Shown here: positions 1 to 10,464 of the stretch, one piece after another
How the letters are laid out: the number at the start of each line of letters is the position of its first letter
Numbering within the stretch: the first letter of the stretch is position 1
Translations under genes and position numbers: made by a program
Source: Dermacentor variabilis
Taxonomy: Eukaryota > Arthropoda > Arachnida > Ixodida > Ixodidae
DNA length: 64,000 nucleotides
NCBI RefSeq assembly: GCF_050947875.1
Contig: NC_134572.1
Span: 133,293,105-133,357,104, forward strand
Direction of reading: 5' to 3'
Notes under the pieces: generated by a model
Databases searched by the model: none
The model's input: the letters and a program-made list of their open reading frames with translations, nothing else
What the model was told of the DNA's origin: nothing

Positions 1-1745
1 GCCGGAGCGATCGGCGGCAGCCGTCTTTTATTCTTTCGGAACGGGGCAGCCTGCGGCTAGTCAGAAGAAAATTCAGTTTTGTTCGGCATATTAATGCATC
101 TTTAACGCGTACAAGTCACGTTGACGCGGTGAGAAAGTGATGATGGTACCCCATTTGATATGATCATGCTTATGGCCCTGCATAGTATTTGGAAATGTAG
201 AATGGCGGTAAGGCACACCGATCTCGATGCAAGAGCGGCTCGCCAGTATTTTAAAGAAAGCATACGGAACTTTGTAGAGGAACAAAAGTTGCTGGAGTGC
301 ATCCCAGAGTGGTTGCCACGTGTGGAATTATTATTGGCGATAAGGGAGTTTTAGCACAAGCGCGGCCGCACAAGTTCTGCGGTCGTTTTTAGCATATTGT
401 GAGTGTGCCTTTTCATTATTTGTGAATGTGTATTTTTTATCCGGCCCAATGACCGGCAATAAAGAAAAAAAAAGTATTTGCGGTTTTGTGACGTCGCGTG
501 AGAGGCAGGTGAAGTGGGTTCAACCCGAAAACTTTTGACCAATAGCCGAGTGCTAATGGGAAAAAAGGCGTCGAATATCACAAATATCTATTTTTGTTTT
601 GTTCGGTGAAATCATGCATAATCAGTGTGTACACGTGATATAAAAGGGGGGCTATCGCGGTTTTCGTGACGTCGCGTGACAGACGGGTGAAGTAGGGGTT
701 GTCCAACAAAAGCTTTTGACCAATCGCGGTAAGCTGATTGCAGAATTGGAATAGAAAAGTTTGGAATAGATTTACGTTATAGCGCCCCTATTTCACTCTG
801 TTTTATTCCAATCTCGCGACCTCAAATTTACGTAACCGCTCACGCAAGCATCGCGCGGTGACCTGCAGTGTTGCTTGAAGAGCCCAATCGAATGCTCCCC
901 TCGTTTATATGAGGTCATTTTTGTTTGCCCTCAAAACAAATAACATTGCATATATTCAGCGGTTTTTCTTGCCTAATTGGGTGACAAAATGCGAGGAGCA
1001 CGTCTAAGTGGAGAGGGTTTTGACGAAGCCGAGCCAGCGCAGTGAAAATAGATAACCGGATGGAGAGGGTGGTGCCGGCGTCTGCGATTGGTCCGCTTCC
1101 CCTTATTTAGCTTGCTATGGCTGGTCGAAAATCGCGGCGGTGTGCAACGGAAGGTTAAGAGTTCCGCTAAAACGGATCCTCAGCAAAGAAGAGTTGGCAG
1201 AGCGTCGTCGTAAACGTGCCGAAATGGCTCGATAACGTTATACGGCCACTCAAAAAGTTTCATTATACGAAAACAAACCTTTGCTCTCCGGCAAGTGCGA
1301 GAAGCTAGTGGCTGAGTGATCAGCGGGCAGCCACCTGCTATTACTTATGTAACTAGGCAGTCTCCGGGTATTCAGAAAAAAAAACAGTTTGGTTCGGCAT
1401 ATTAACGCATCTTTAAAGCATACACGTCCCGCGGTTTTCAGATTTTGCGTGACATACAGGGGAAGTGGGTGCAGCCCGAAAAGTTTCGACCAATAGCACA
1501 GGGTTAATAACGAACAGGCGTCGAATTAAAAATAAGTATTTTTCTTTTGTTTGGTCTAATCATGCATAATCAGTGTGTACTCGTCATATCAGATGGGGAG
1601 TGATAGCGGTTTTCGTGACGTCGCGTTACAGACAGGCAAAGTGGGGGTGGCCGAGAGAAGTTTTGGAGCAATCGCGGACGGCTGATTGGAGAACTGGAAC
1701 AACGAAAGTTTCGAATAGCTTTACATTATAGCGCCCCTACTCTAC
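1..1745. repeat. Tandem array end: two units of a repeat of about 0.96 kb
   Basis: Positions 1-119 match 1316-1429 and 475-800 match 1426-1745, so one unit repeats in direct orientation. Without a 355-bp LINE insertion (120-474) the first unit is about 960 bp. The second unit stops near 1745, after the motif AGCGCCCCTA (also near 781), so it is truncated. Each unit also contains an internal duplication of about 175 bp: GCGGTTTT followed by GTGACGTCGCGTGACAGAC starts at 480 and 657, and again at 1431 and 1606. I see no convincing gene. A short arginine-rich reading frame (1173-1237) ends quickly. The array probably continues to the left of the window. Confidence 0.8.
120..474 (+). pseudogene. 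5'-truncated LINE 3' end (pol C-terminus, poly(A) tail)
   Basis: The frame 160-354 encodes a 64-residue C-terminus with LHSIWKCRMAVRHTDLDAR and an EWLPRVELL segment, which resembles the extreme C-terminus of LINE polyproteins I have seen in tick sequence. Its stop is followed by a 3' UTR of about 100 bp, an AATAAA signal at 458-463 and a poly(A) run at 465-473. The paralogous repeat unit at 1370-1440 lacks this block, so it is an insertion. I see no clean target-site duplication. The clade is uncertain. Confidence 0.6.
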
Positions 1746-2640
1746 GCTATGTAGCTATGATACTTAAACAGTAGTATTAAAAGATGGAAAGTTATCAGGA
1801 CTCTTTGTGCTTGCAATAATGTTCAGGATCAGTAGTTGGCGTAGCGTTCATGCAGTAACGTTCACCACTGCAATGCAAGGTCTGTCGTAGATCGCATGAA
1901 AGATTAACATCACGAAAACCACAAAACACGTATATTGCTACTTGGAAAGGAGCCTCGCAAATAATTCATTACTGCCTACATATTAGCTTAATCCTATGAA
2001 ATACACTACTATTTTTAGCATTGTTATGCATATGATGCTGATAAACTATGTCTTAATTTCGCACTTTGACGACAAATCAGTTAAGTATACTGTAGGCTAT
2101 TGCCAGAAGTTCCATAAGCAGAGGGATCACTGACAGATTATTTTTCGTATCCATTTCTTGCTTTTTGCCGGGGCTTACGCCTCTGTGGGCCGGAATTAAT
2201 AAGCCTCTGCACTTAATGTGATGCATCAAAGAAACTAAAAGTTATGTGCGGGAAGGAATAATGCATTTAAAGGAGTATCTTTGAAGCAATGAGTGCATGT
2301 TAAAAATATTAGCATTATTTACCTACTTCAGACAGTTTGAGTCTACTTAAAATAGCTCACCTCTTACGCCGACCCTGTGACTCAGGTTGTCTAATTTTTT
2401 TAATATATGATATGTAGGAGATGTTGGCGTCTTTAGTCGGCACCAGCTACTCCTTTTCATGTAGAACAATTATATATCAAGAATGACATAACTTAACCAG
2501 CCGGCACTGAACAAAAGAAATTCATAGCGAGAAAGCCTGACAGTCAAGTGGCGTAAAGGGACTGAAACAGTTCCCCACACAAATCAAATCACAAACAAGT
2601 GTGAACATAAAGTTTGAACATAAAATCTCTAGCTTTATCT
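1746..2640. other. AT-rich stretch, no gene seen
   Basis: AT-rich non-coding sequence between the tandem array and the first I-clade fragment. I see no long reading frame, RNA gene or repeat that I recognise. Confidence 0.6.
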
Positions 2641-3250
2641 AGCTGCGATTGATGTCCCGTGAGTGTACTTTGCCCCTGTGGGACTCAAATGTGTTCACCA
2701 TGTGTCAGCTGCGTTCGTTGTCTCCGGACATACGGATTCACCTCCCGCCTGGGTTATCACGACGTGAACAGACCATGCTCTACCGTCTGTGGCTAGGCGT
2801 TGCCTTTACGAATTCATATGCTTTCCTCATTGGAATGGCCAACAGCCCCACGTGCGACATATGTAACATCGACGAGATGCTCGCACATATTATCTGTGTC
2901 TGGCCGCGATACAGTGCTCAGAGACAAGTGATGTGCAGAGTACTGGACCAGTTGGACAATGGTCCACTTTCAGAACTAAAAGCTTTAGGCCAATGCTCCG
3001 AAAGAACATTCGCGTTGAAGGCCTTAGTCGCGCTATTCAGGTTCTTGCGGTCTACGGGGCTTCACGGCAGACTCTAAGTATGCCGCCCCCTACCGCTCTG
3101 TAGTGTACGCGCTTTGTTCGTGCTATCTCCCCCTTCCACTCTGTTTCTCTTTTTATCCCCCTTAACCCTCCCCTTGCGCAGGGTAGCCAACCGGAGCTAC
3201 CTCTGGTTAACCTACCTGCCTTTCTGTGCATTATTTTCTCTCTCTCTACT
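2641..3250 (+). pseudogene. I-clade LINE 3' end (pol C-terminal zinc finger plus 3' UTR)
   Basis: A 142-residue open frame (2649-3077) is the C-terminus of an I-clade pol, downstream of RNase H. It has RLWLGVAFTNSYAFLIGMA followed by a Cys/His motif C-D-I-C-N-(x)6-A-H-I-I-C, the zinc-binding signature that ends many tick I-type elements. The frame ends at a stop after GLHGRL. The 3' UTR carries a pyrimidine tract and the conserved tail GGGTAGCCAACCGG (3181) / TCTGGTTAACCTACC (3202-3216), then CT-rich sequence. Everything upstream of about 2641 is missing, as in a 5'-truncated insertion. There is no internal stop in the retained part, so this copy is relatively young or short enough to have escaped damage. 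Confidence 0.8.
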
Positions 3251-3254
3251 AGGT

Positions 3255-4235
3255 ATGTGCTCGTGGTCGTAATACCGTTGTAGTCGTACCATCATCGCCA
3301 TTCAAAAGCATCGTCGTCCGACTCTCACCATGCCGTCGTCACCTCACCATCATCGCATTCCATTGTGGTCACGCCGTAGTCTTCACTCTGTCGGTATACC
3401 GTCGTCATAATTTCATAAACGTGAACCAATTCTAGTCATGCCGTCGTTGCATTGCCGTCGTCGTCATACAGCATTTGTCATTCTATCGACATCATTGCTT
3501 CTTCGTCATTCGATCGTAATCATGATCTCGTCAGTCAACCGTGATTATGCTGCCACTGTCTTGCCAACGTCATCGTCATACAGTGGTTGTGATGTGTTCG
3601 TTGTCATACCGCCGTTGTCATGCCGTTGTGGTCATTACGTCGTCGTAATTCCAGCTTGGTCATCCCATTATCGTCAGCGATCGTCGCCACGCTATCGCCG
3701 TCATACAGTCCTCATTACGCCATGGTCATCACACTGTCGTACAATCGTCGTTATATCAGAGATCATCCAATTGTCGTCATGCCGTCGTCGCCATACCGCC
3801 TTCGTCGTTCTGTTGTAATCATGCTGTCGTCATTCAATCGGGATTAAGCCACCGTCGACCATCCCATTGTCGTCATTGCATCGTCGCTACACAGTCGTCG
3901 TCGTGCATTCGTTGTCATACCATCGCCGTGATGCCATCGTGGTTGTTTCGTCGTCGTCGTCGTTTCAGATTCGTCTTCCAAATCTCGTCATACCGTCGTC
4001 CACACACCATCATCGTCACCTAGTCATCGTCACTTCATCGTCTCTATACCCTCGTGGTCATTCCACGGTCCTCATGCCGTCGTCGTCACGCTGTTGTCGT
4101 CATACCATCGCCGTCATTTCAGAATCGTCCTGACATTGCCATCATGGCGTCGTCGTCATACCGCCTTCCTCCTTTCTTCCTTCATCTTTTCACCGTTGTC
4201 AGGACGTTGTCGATGTAGAGTCATCATCATGCCGT
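3255..4235 (+). repeat. Degenerate CGTCGTCAT minisatellite of about 1 kb
   Basis: Dozens of variants of CRTCGTCATNCC follow one another for almost 1 kb, in a period close to 12-15 bp but heavily diverged. Three plus-strand frames stay open for 75-126 residues here (Ser/Arg/His/Val rich) because the repeat rarely makes stops. I read them as repeat by-products, not genes. It starts directly after the I-clade 3' tail at 3250. Confidence 0.8.
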
Positions 4236-4559
4236 CATGGTCATGGTCGACTCTGGCGAGCGAGTCTCTTAGCCTTGTTGAACTCTTAGCAAAGTTAGCT
4301 GATGCCGGATACATTGCATGCCGCATATAGCCGAAGCAACGGAAATTTGGAATGATCACTACAGATTCTATATAAAGGTGTCTTGAGCATTACTTTACGT
4401 CGCTACATAGCTTCAGGGCTAATCGCATAACGTTGGCGCTCATTGCGAGGTCGGTTCCGCCGTATTTCTTTTGGTAGAGTTTATTGTTTCATTCAAAAAT
4501 TTGGTGGAGCGCACCCTCAGATGAACTATACAGGTAGGCGGCTACACATAGGCTGCAAA

Positions 4560-5450
4560 GAGGCTGAAACCGATGCTGCAAGCAAACTTCATTTTGTGAC
4601 TAAAGCTATGACCAGCTGAGCTGTTGGTCACGCAAAGAAGACGAAGCAGACCAAGCTTATTATTCTTCTCCCAACTTCCCGAAATGTCATCTTCAAACAC
4701 TCGACGATCTCTAAAGTTACAAGTGCCATAAGGTTTCCTGCTCTGAGGGGATATTGTTGTGCCACCTCTGGTTCGGGCTGGCATTTGCAAAGAAGGCCGA
4801 CTCGTTCCTCATCGGAATGGGGAATACGCGCATGTGCGACTTTTGTGGAACAACAGAAACGATTGAACATATTTTGTGTCCCTCCCTGCGGTACGACGTC
4901 GAACATGAACCTGTCCGTACAGCATTGAACCGGCTGGACTCGAGGGTTTTTTCGGAAAGGAAGATCCTTGGGCCATGGCCGTGCGCGTCGATGACACAGA
5001 CAGCCACGAAGACGCTAATACAGTACCTCAATCCAACAGGTATTTCTTTAAATTACAGGGTATTACGTGCCAAAATCACGAACTGACTATGAGACAAGCC
5101 GTAGTGGAGGACTCTGAAATAATTTGGACCACCTGGGGTTCATTAGCGCGCACCTAAATCTAAGTATACGAGTATTTTCGCATTTCACCTCCATTGAAAT
5201 GCGGCCGCCGCGGCCAGGATTCGATCCCGGAACCTCGTGCTTAGCAGCCCAACACCATGGCCTCAGCAGGTCTGGGCGACCGTTCAATATACTAACTATA
5301 CTCGGTGTGCACCTTCAAACGTGCCAGTAACGGTGCCCTCTCCTACTTATTTCATTTGATCCCTAGATCCCCTTCTCCTATTGCAGGATAGCAAACCGGA
5401 ATGCGTCTGGCTAACCTGCCTGCCTTTCCTTCTTTCTCTCTGTTTTTCGC
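4560..5450 (+). pseudogene. Second I-clade LINE 3' end, split by a SINE
   Basis: The frame from 4754 encodes LCHLWFGLAFAKKADSFLIG and the zinc motif C-D-F-C-(x)8-E-H-I-L-C, homologous to the copy at 2649 but from another subfamily. Weak frameshifted homology extends upstream to about 4560. The coding sequence runs to ...QYLNPTG at 5041, is interrupted by a SINE, and resumes at 5272 with LGDRSIY and a stop. So the SINE landed about eight codons before the stop. The 3' tail AGGATAGCAAACCGGA / TCTGGCTAACCTGCC lies at 5385-5422. Both the homology and the re-joining of the frame are read directly from the sequence. Confidence 0.75.
5042..5263 (-). mobile_element. tRNA-derived SINE (family A) inside an I-clade ORF
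   Basis: On the minus strand this is a tRNA-like head (B-box-like GGGATCGAATCC, slightly degenerate here) followed by the body seen in all family A copies: CGGCCGCATTTC, TTAGATTTAGGTGCACG, CCACCTGG and a 3' end reading TTGGCACGTAA. The flanks CCAACAGGT (5033-5041) and CAGCAGGT (5264-5271) fit an 8-bp target duplication with one mismatch. The family is of the kind described from ticks (for example Ruka); I do not assign a name. Confidence 0.85.
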
Positions 5451-5886
5451 TATCTACATCAAGGCATAAGCAGATTCGTCATATATGTGTTGTCTGCAGA
5501 GGCGCAAGCGTCAGTATGGAAGGCGACTGCCATGATGGAGTCAGTTAAAAAAAGTATTAGGGAGTGTCATGTAACAACCTTGAAGCCAGTCAAAAGGAAA
5601 TCGGGGGAAGAGAATCGAGGGGATGCCAGGAGCTCTACCATGAGCAAGTGATTGTGCAACATGATAGGTCGGCGGTACGCCGCACGCTCGGCATCGGCGC
5701 AAGGTTGTCGCCTTGTGCACTCTTGTGCTCACGCGGGTTCCACTTTCCTGTATATTTAATGCGAAAAAGAACAAGGACAGGACAACTTCCTAGTGTGCCG
5801 TCACTGTTGACGCTTCATCTTTTAAAACCTATGCACCAACTAGCCCCACAACGTGCTTTACTTTAATGCGAAAGCATTATATGCTT

Positions 5887-6397
5887 GTATTCATATAGGA
5901 GGCTTGTATTCATTATCCCATTATACCTCAAGAGAAAAGTGTATAATAGCTGTGTCTTACCAGTACTCACCTACGGGGCAGAAACCTGGAGGCTTACGAA
6001 AAGGGTTCTACTCAAATTGCGGACGACGCAACGAGCTATGGAAAGAAGAATGATAGGGGTAACGTTAAGGGATAAGAAAAGAGCAGACTGGGTGAGGGAG
6101 CAAACGCGAGTTAATGACATCTTAGTAAAAATCAAGAAAAAGAAATGGGGGGGGGGAGGCATGGGCAGGACATGTAATGAGGAGGGAAGATAACCGATGG
6201 TCATTAAGGGTTACGGACTGGATTCCAAGGGAAGGGAAGCGTAGCAGGGGGCGGCAGAAAGTTAGGTGGGCGGATGAGATTAAGAAGTTTGCAGGGACAA
6301 CATAGCCACAATTAGTAGATGACCGGGGTTGTTGAAGTATGGGAGAGGCCTTTGCCCTGCAGTGGGCGTAACCAGGCTGATGATGATGATTATTATT
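5887..6397 (+). pseudogene. RTE-clade LINE 3' end (copy 1)
   Basis: The translation includes NSCVLPVLTYGAETWRLTKR, LRTTQRAMERRMIGVTLRDK and KRADWVREQTRVNDIL, the C-terminal region following the reverse transcriptase of RTE-type endonuclease/RT proteins. A run of G at 6147-6156 breaks the frame of the WAWAGHVMRRE segment. The element ends GTAACCAGGCTGATGATGATG, a microsatellite tail typical of RTE elements, then (ATT)n. An 11-bp target duplication, ATTATATGCTT, is seen at 5876-5886 and 6398-6408, so this is a clean 5'-truncated retrotransposition into element X. Confidence 0.85.
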
Positions 6398-6572
6398 ATT
6401 ATATGCTTCATTACGCGAAAATCTGGCGGCGGTGGCTGCGTGACCGAGTGATGGTACCACAATATGGCCGACGGCGCAAAGAGTAAAAGCACGTCAGAAA
6501 TGCTCGCATTAGCGTCAGATTTATAAGGGAGGTTCCTGTAAACAAAGTCAATTAATGGCTTTGAAGACAAAA

Positions 6573-6655
6573 GAGAGATAGAGAGGAATATAGGAAGGCA
6601 GGGATATTAACCAGTCAAGGGTCTGGTTGGTTACCCTACACTGGGGGAAGGGAGA
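6573..6655 (-). mobile_element. 83-bp I-type retro-tail insertion with 13-bp target duplication
   Basis: On the minus strand this is only the I-type 3' end: the GGGTAACCAACCAGA half, a short loop, the TGGTTAATATCCCTGCC half and a pyrimidine-rich tail. It is flanked by TTTGAAGACAAAA at 6560-6572 and 6656-6668; a third copy at 6674-6686 is a local duplication. It is an extremely 5'-truncated retrotransposed copy. Confidence 0.8.
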
Positions 6656-6970
6656 TTTGAAGACAAAAAAATATTTGAAGACAAAATTTTGTACATTTCG
6701 GTCTGGGTGGTAATCAAGCGCGGGCCTCCGGGGTGCGAGGCGAGCACGCTTTCCCGGCGCTACGGCGGCTCCACAATTCTGGCTGACTAAAGGTCTGCCT
6801 AGTGCGTGCGTCATTCGGCACGTGACTGCGCAGCCAATGGGGAGGAGGTGGCGCCACGTCATGAGTGTATAAAATGAGCACGTTCATGGGGTTCCGAGGT
6901 TTACAAATGGTATAATGCTTTCCCATTCCCACACGTAAGGAGCCTTAAGTGTCACTGCTGAATTTTCTTT

Positions 6971-7332
6971 AAGGCAGAAGCCTTATATGCCCCATGAAGC
7001 GGAAAATCTGGCGAGCGTCCAGCGTAGCCATACGATGGTAAGGAAATACACGTGACCAAGTGATGACGTCACGTTCCCGGCGCTGACCTGATGCGGCTTG
7101 CACTGCGAAATCTCATGGCGAACCACGGCGTCGTACGGACGTCAGGACTCACACCCAAAAATTGACTTTGCTCAATTCGAAAATTGAATTGACCCACGTT
7201 CAAGACCGACCTGGCCCAGTCCCGAAAATTGATTTGGCCCAACCCCAAAATATGGGTAGCCCACCCTCAAAACTGACTAGGCTCAATTCGAGCGAAACGT
7301 ATCACGCGAAAGAGTCAGAATGCTTTCGCATT
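6971..7332 (+). mobile_element. Non-autonomous element Y (sister of X)
   Basis: It starts AAGGCAGAAGCCTTATATGC and ends with AATGCTTTCGCATT (7319-7332), with the same CGGAAAATCTGGCG block near the left end as element X. The middle has loosely repeated AAAATTGA / GGCCCA blocks (7159-7300). It has no coding sequence and stands in tandem with X, 43 bp away. Confidence 0.55.
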
Positions 7333-7819
7333 CAATGCACGTAAGGTTACTTAACAACCTCTGTAACTTTCCCTCTTTCTTCCTTTTTTTAAATTCTCCC
7401 GCTAGTTAAAATTTCCAGCGTGCAACACGCTGAACAGCTAGCGGGAACAGAGAAAGAAGGAGAGAGCGGCTTCCGAGTTGCTTGTGAACGCGAGACGCGT
7501 TCCCTAGCTCCTAATCGTTTTTCCTCCATGAATGTCATCCTACTTTCTAAACTCCCGCAGCTAGCGCCGTCTCCCCCAGCCGGCACAAGGGGAAAGGTGG
7601 CGGAAAAGAAGGGGGGTCGTCCGTTCCGAGCGCTTCGCCACAGCACATAAACCCATGTCTAGATCTTCAGGCGCCCCACAGCTCGCGACAGCATATATGC
7701 GTCTCAAAGAGCTATATGGCACGAAGGCAACCACTGCAAGCGCCGGTGGTGAAAAGTTATCCGTCGGAAATTGGATCACGTGACATCGCTTGACGCGGCG
7801 AGAGCTTACGTGGTGATTT

Positions 7820-8036
7820 TAACGTGACAGCGTTAAGGAGCTCGTGTCGCAGAAAAGCCGGTGTGTCGTCGGTGTCGGTGTCGGCCGTGAGCGAAAAATG
7901 GCGGAAGGCAATTGATAAATAAAAATAACTTGCAAGATGGGCTGGGTGGGAGTTGAACCACGGTCTCCTTAGTGTGAGACGGAGACGCTACCACTCTGCC
8001 ATGAGTTCGATGGTTCAAAGCGCAACAAAAGCGCCT
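7820..8036 (-). mobile_element. tRNA-derived SINE (family B)
   Basis: On the minus strand the head reads TGGCAGAGTGGTAG (A box, 7988-8001), GTCTCCGTCTCACACT and GGTTCAACTCCC (B box, 7948-7959). A body with CTTGCAAGTTATTTTTATTT follows, and then GCGACACGAGCTCCTTAACG. This tail is one I associate with tick SINEs of the Ruka type. The tRNA-like part cannot be a functional tRNA gene: there is no complete acceptor stem and it runs into the SINE body. Confidence 0.8.
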
Positions 8037-8039
8037 CTA

Positions 8040-10222
8040 GTGAATGTGGTGTTGCCTTAGAAACGTGCCGTAGAATGTTATACTGCGGTGTATATAGGTA
8101 ATTATGAGCATGTAAATTACAGAAGTCGCAGTTAAATGAGTAGCGAAGAATGTTTCCGTTACATTTCTTCTGCGCTTGGCGCACACGCAGAGCCATCTTG
8201 CGGCAAACACAGAAGACCCCCTCCTCGCAATGTACGGCGCTGCCCCCACAGGTGGCGCACCACTCGCCCGCTTCTCCCCTTCGCCTCATTTGAGCGCATT
8301 GGGGCCGTGCGGGGACCGTTGCGAGGATGCCCCAATACCCTTGCGTTTAATAAGTGTTCTCGCTCTCTCCCATTCCAACTTCCAGCGTGCGTCACTCGAA
8401 CTCTCGTGTTTAGGCGACGCGGCTCCTCTTTCCGCTCACAGCGCGATTCCTAGGTGCAGCGTCCGATGCGGGACGCCTCTGACGTGATCACTGCGCCGTA
8501 GCGCGTCTGGTGGGAAAGCGTCCACTGCGATGTGTGCCGTGCTGCTGGCAAGGAGTCATGCGTCTGCGCGGTGCTCCCAAGCGAGGTAGAGGACGATCCC
8601 ATCAAGGCGTCAGCCCCATGATCGCGTCCGCCTTCATGGCGCGTCGCGGCCCGGCTGTCCGTGCCGATCACGACGTTTGGCTCGCGTAGATCGTGTCTCC
8701 CTCCGAGACACCGAGTTGTTTGGTTCGTTTCGCTTACTCAGGCGCACGTTTCGTTACCGCGCCGAACACTGCGTTGCTCGGCGCTCACCGCGTGTCTTTG
8801 TGTGACTCAAGAGCATGCCGAGCGAATGAGTGGGCGGTGCGAACGGGGTGCGATAACCCTATCGCGTTCCACTCTTGAAGGCAAAGCTTACGCGTCCTCC
8901 AATTTACTTAAGTCGTGGTTTAGGAAGTTAAATTTCATTCTTATTCTTCCCAAATGGTGCCTCTTGTCGTTGAATGACACTGGGTGCCGTATTAAAACAA
9001 AACAAAAAATGTAGCTCGGGAATTTTCTAGGCGCCCTCTAGCGTAGCTCACTGCGGAATATATCCAGCGAAGGCTGCGTTTTGTTCTTGCTTTGGTCGGA
9101 TTCTTCGTTTAGAATGTACCGACGAGACCTGGTCTGTGAAAAGGTATGAGATGTATGTTCGTTTTTTTTTTCGACAGTGCCAATGCGTTTAGTATCCCTC
9201 CTCGGAATTTTGTTACCAAGAAGTTATCTTATTAAAGATTCTCAGCGTTCAATACACGGTGGCTCACAGTTGGTAACAACGTTTCCTATAGTAAAAGACG
9301 GGGAAAAAAGTATTCGCTTTGGTTTTACGTTAGCAGCGCAAATAAGAACGGCCTTGAGTACTACATATATGCAGACAGGAAGTAATGTTATGTAATTTTG
9401 AAAGTACAAAAGTTTGACGACTCCCTACTTCACTTCGCAACCGAGTACAGTACGTGCTGCTGGACTAGGCGGTTCATACTGAACAATTTCCGACCATAGT
9501 ACCTATGGCCACTTAGCGCGAAATGGAAACAAGAAGGGCGAAAGAAAAGGCGAATGGCACTCCGTAAGTTCACGCATGTTTGTTTTTCTTTTCGGGCGTT
9601 TGGATACGTTCAAAAAAGAAAATTACAGCAAGTTGCACCGTCTAGCTGTTATCGCTCACTATAGGCCGCATGTGAACCACGATGGTCCTCAGCACGACAG
9701 GCTTATTATGCAAGTTAATGAAGGAGCGCACTGATCCAGAAGGCCCTGCATTGTACTCGCGATGAAGCTCAAGAAATCTACTACAGAGGTCCATCCATCA
9801 ATGATATTGTTGGGAAGTGAGGAAGATACCGGCATCATAAACTTACGCAGATGATGGAGCTAGTTTTCTGGTACGTAGGCATCCAAAGGGCCTGACTGGA
9901 CCGAGCGCTGGGCTACAGTTTGGAGTGTGCGTAAATTTGTCCGCTTGAAAGAAAAATATAAAATAGACAATCTAATAAATTCTGAATATCCCCGACAAAA
10001 TCCATTCATATGTTCAAACTAAATAAAGGCCGTAGATTTACGAGATATGTCGGTGTGCCACGCGCATGGCTGTCTGCATTAGCCGCATATACCTTGTTTC
10101 ACGTATTGAACTGCATCACTTTTGCGAATATAATTTGTTATATGCTACATGTATAAGCGCGTTTTAAAATTTAGCACCGGAATTTAACGACCATTGAGCT
10201 TTTGTATAAATTATCGTGCTTT
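8040..10222. other. No gene recognised; moderately GC-rich 8.2-8.9 kb
   Basis: Only short overlapping frames in several phases are seen here, the longest about 117 codons (8661-9014), without recognisable domains. 8.2-8.9 kb is GC-rich with many CpG; 9-10.2 kb is AT-rich. Confidence 0.5.
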
Positions 10223-10236
10223 CTATTTCTGCGATA

Positions 10237-10450
10237 ATAATAATAGTATTTGGGGTTTTACGTGCCAAAACCACTTTCTGATTATGAGGCACGCCGTAGT
10301 GAAGGACTCCGGAAATTTTGACCACCTGGGGTTCTTTAACGTGCACCTAAATCTAAGCACACGGGTGTTTTCGCATTTCGCCCCCATCGAAATGCGGCCG
10401 CCGTGGCCGGGATTCGATCCCGCGACCTCGTGCTCAGCAGCCCAACACCA
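10237..10450 (-). mobile_element. Full-length family A SINE with perfect 14-bp target duplication
   Basis: The minus-strand head carries the B box GGGATCGAATCCC and the body is complete to TTGGCACGTAAAACCCCAA, followed by an (ATT)n tail. CTATTTCTGCGATA occurs at 10223-10236 and 10451-10464, a perfect 14-bp target-site duplication. The combination of few mutations and an exact duplication suggests a recent insertion, probably moved by LINE machinery. Confidence 0.92.
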
Positions 10451-10464
10451 CTATTTCTGCGATA

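Larger units (their letters stand above)
5865..6927 (+). mobile_element. Non-autonomous element X with inverted ends, carrying nested insertions
   Basis: It begins with AATGCGAAAGCATT (5865-5878) and ends with AATGCTTTCCCATT (6914-6927), which are inverted complements with one mismatch. Next to the left end comes TATATGCTTCAT and GCGAAAATCTGGCG, also found in element Y at 6971. Two later insertions sit inside: an RTE 3' end (5887-6397) and an 83-bp retro tail (6573-6655). Its own length is therefore about 445 bp. There is no coding capacity of its own. It could be a MITE or a palindrome-ended SINE-like repeat. Confidence 0.6.

Noticed and set aside
3438..4133. Ser/Arg/His-rich plus-strand ORFs
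   Set aside because: They are translations of the CGTCGTCAT minisatellite.
7940..8005. tRNA gene on the minus strand
   Set aside because: A and B boxes are present, but the acceptor stem is missing and the sequence continues as a SINE body.
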